From Methanothermobacter wolfeii (lineage in GTDB: Archaea > Methanobacteriota > Methanobacteria > Methanobacteriales > Methanothermobacteraceae): a stretch of DNA of 64,000 nt. Position 1 is the stretch's first letter. Each line of letters starts with the position of its first letter. The stretch spans positions 834,001 to 898,000 of the forward strand of contig NZ_CP104550.1 in the NCBI RefSeq assembly GCF_025397995.1, read 5' to 3'. Under the pieces are notes generated by a model. The model worked only from the letters and a program-made list of their open reading frames with translations. It ran no database searches and was not told the origin of the DNA. Shown in pieces: positions 63,487 through 64,000 of the stretch. Position numbers and translations under genes: made by a program.

Positions 63487-64000
63487 ATGAAGGCGGCTGT
63501 CTTTGTACCATCACACATAACAGGCTTCTTTGAAATCATAAGGAAGGATGACCCCCTCAGGACAGGGTCCCGGGGGGCCGGCGTTGTCCTTGACAGGGGT
63601 GTCATGACCCGGGTCAGGGCGTTAAGGTCTGAGGATAAAACCAGGGTCGTGATAAACGGAAGAACCGTTAAGGATGACCCCGTCACCCGCAGGGCGGTTG
63701 AACTGCTAAGGGAGCATACCGGTTTCAGGGGCGGTATCAAGGTCTGCCATAAAATCCAGGTCCCTGTGGGGTGCGGTTTCGGGACATCGGCTGCCTGTGC
63801 ACTTGGAACCATCCTTGCAGCTGTAAGGGAACTTGAACTGCCGGTAACCGTGAACACTGCAGGTGCAATCGCCCACAGGGTGGAGGTGGAGCTTGGAACA
63901 GGCCTCGGAGACCTTATAGCTGAACTCACAGGGGGCATCGTTATAAGGACAAGGGAGGGACCCCCAGGCTATGGTGTGACGGACCGTATAGTTGACCAGG
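63487..64000 (+). CDS. Pantoate kinase (GHMP family), N-terminal part
   Basis: 171 codons visible; the gene runs off the window. The start MKAAVFVPSHITGFFEIIRK and the GHMP ATP-loop VPVGCGFGTSAACALG (about residues 95-110), with GTGLGDLIAELTGGI following, match archaeal pantoate kinase (COG1829), which phosphorylates pantoate in the archaeal coenzyme A route. ATG 63487 has no ribosome site; ATTTAAATG is immediately adjacent, so it may be leaderless. Divergent from the PHP gene. Confidence 0.9.
   Translation, partial: MKAAVFVPSHITGFFEIIRKDDPLRTGSRGAGVVLDRGVMTRVRALRSEDKTRVVINGRTVKDDPVTRRAVELLREHTGFRGGIKVCHKIQVPVGCGFGTSAACALGTILAAVRELELPVTVNTAGAIAHRVEVELGTGLGDLIAELTGGIVIRTREGPPGYGVTDRIVDQ

Noticed and set aside
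1-64000. rRNA, tRNA, insertion sequence or prophage
   Set aside because: No tRNA cloverleaf, rRNA signature, transposase, integrase or phage structural protein was recognised.

Overview
The window is archaeal and looks like a Methanothermobacter species (hydrogenotrophic, thermophilic, pseudomurein-walled methanogen), close to M. thermautotrophicus. The signs are an Hmd paralogue, pseudomurein-type Mur ligases, transglutaminase-like wall enzymes, GGGP synthase and HMG-CoA reductase for ether lipids, pantoate kinase, ribosomal protein L40e, Rad50/Mre11/HerA/NurA, GGAGGTGA-type ribosome binding sites and archaeal TATA boxes. From memory, the gene order resembles the MTH504 to MTH57x stretch of strain Delta H; this was not checked against a database. 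I see no rRNA, tRNA, CRISPR array, insertion sequence or prophage.

Layout. 0-2.5 kb: end of a McrB-like GTPase plus a DUF2357/McrC-like nuclease (restriction), then a small frameshifted relic. 2.6-5 kb: Roadblock protein and HmdIII-like paralogue, then a six-helix K+ channel. 5-8 kb: an AT-rich UvrD helicase with a Cas4-like nuclease tail. 8.2-12.7 kb: a secreted, membrane-anchored CobN-like chelatase subunit. 12.7-14.2 kb: a CARF-HTH regulator with an ATPase. 14.2-17.5 kb: an AT-rich gap, a lipoprotein/DUF4064/EF-hand cluster, a zinc ribbon and a DUF169 protein. 17.5-23.8 kb: a minus-strand cell wall operon (small membrane protein, Mur ligase, double Mur ligase, possible VanW-like protein, MobA-like nucleotidyltransferase). 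23.9-28.6 kb: class III signal peptide protein, MsrA, 2-oxoacid:ferredoxin oxidoreductase with a frameshifted beta subunit, TIR-like protein and transglutaminase-like protein. 29-36 kb: nurA-herA-mre11-rad50 and a YbjQ-like protein. 36.3-44.8 kb: DUF499 ATPase, DUF1156 DNA methyltransferase and SNF2-DUF3883 helicase, a probable defence module. 45-48.3 kb: amino acid permease and PolX. 49-55 kb: GGGPS, L40e, Tsr3, ChlI/ChlD chelatase and conserved unknowns. 55-60 kb: VIT protein, HMG-CoA reductase, SucD, an unknown protein, AroD and an S26-like peptidase. 60.4-64 kb: HtpX with an EF-hand loop, a decayed secreted Ig-like gene, a PHP hydrolase and the start of pantoate kinase.

Four themes stand out. 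(1) DNA repair and defence genes are dense. (2) Cell-envelope genes are numerous: Mur ligases, transglutaminase, lipoproteins and a surface chelatase with its likely ChlI/D motor 38 kb away. (3) At least four genes (CobN-like, transglutaminase-like, rad50, PHP) have good Shine-Dalgarno sites but no usable ATG/GTG/TTG start; the reading points to ATT (three genes) or CTG (rad50) initiation. (4) Short tandem duplications with 25-74 bp periods recur between genes. Five lie between convergent genes, and four of these copy a gene's 3' end.

Limits: family names come from motif reading without searches. Several frameshifts (a relic at 2.2 kb, a coiled-coil gene at 17.3 kb, the oxidoreductase beta subunit, and the gene at 61.5 kb) could be real decay or sequence errors.
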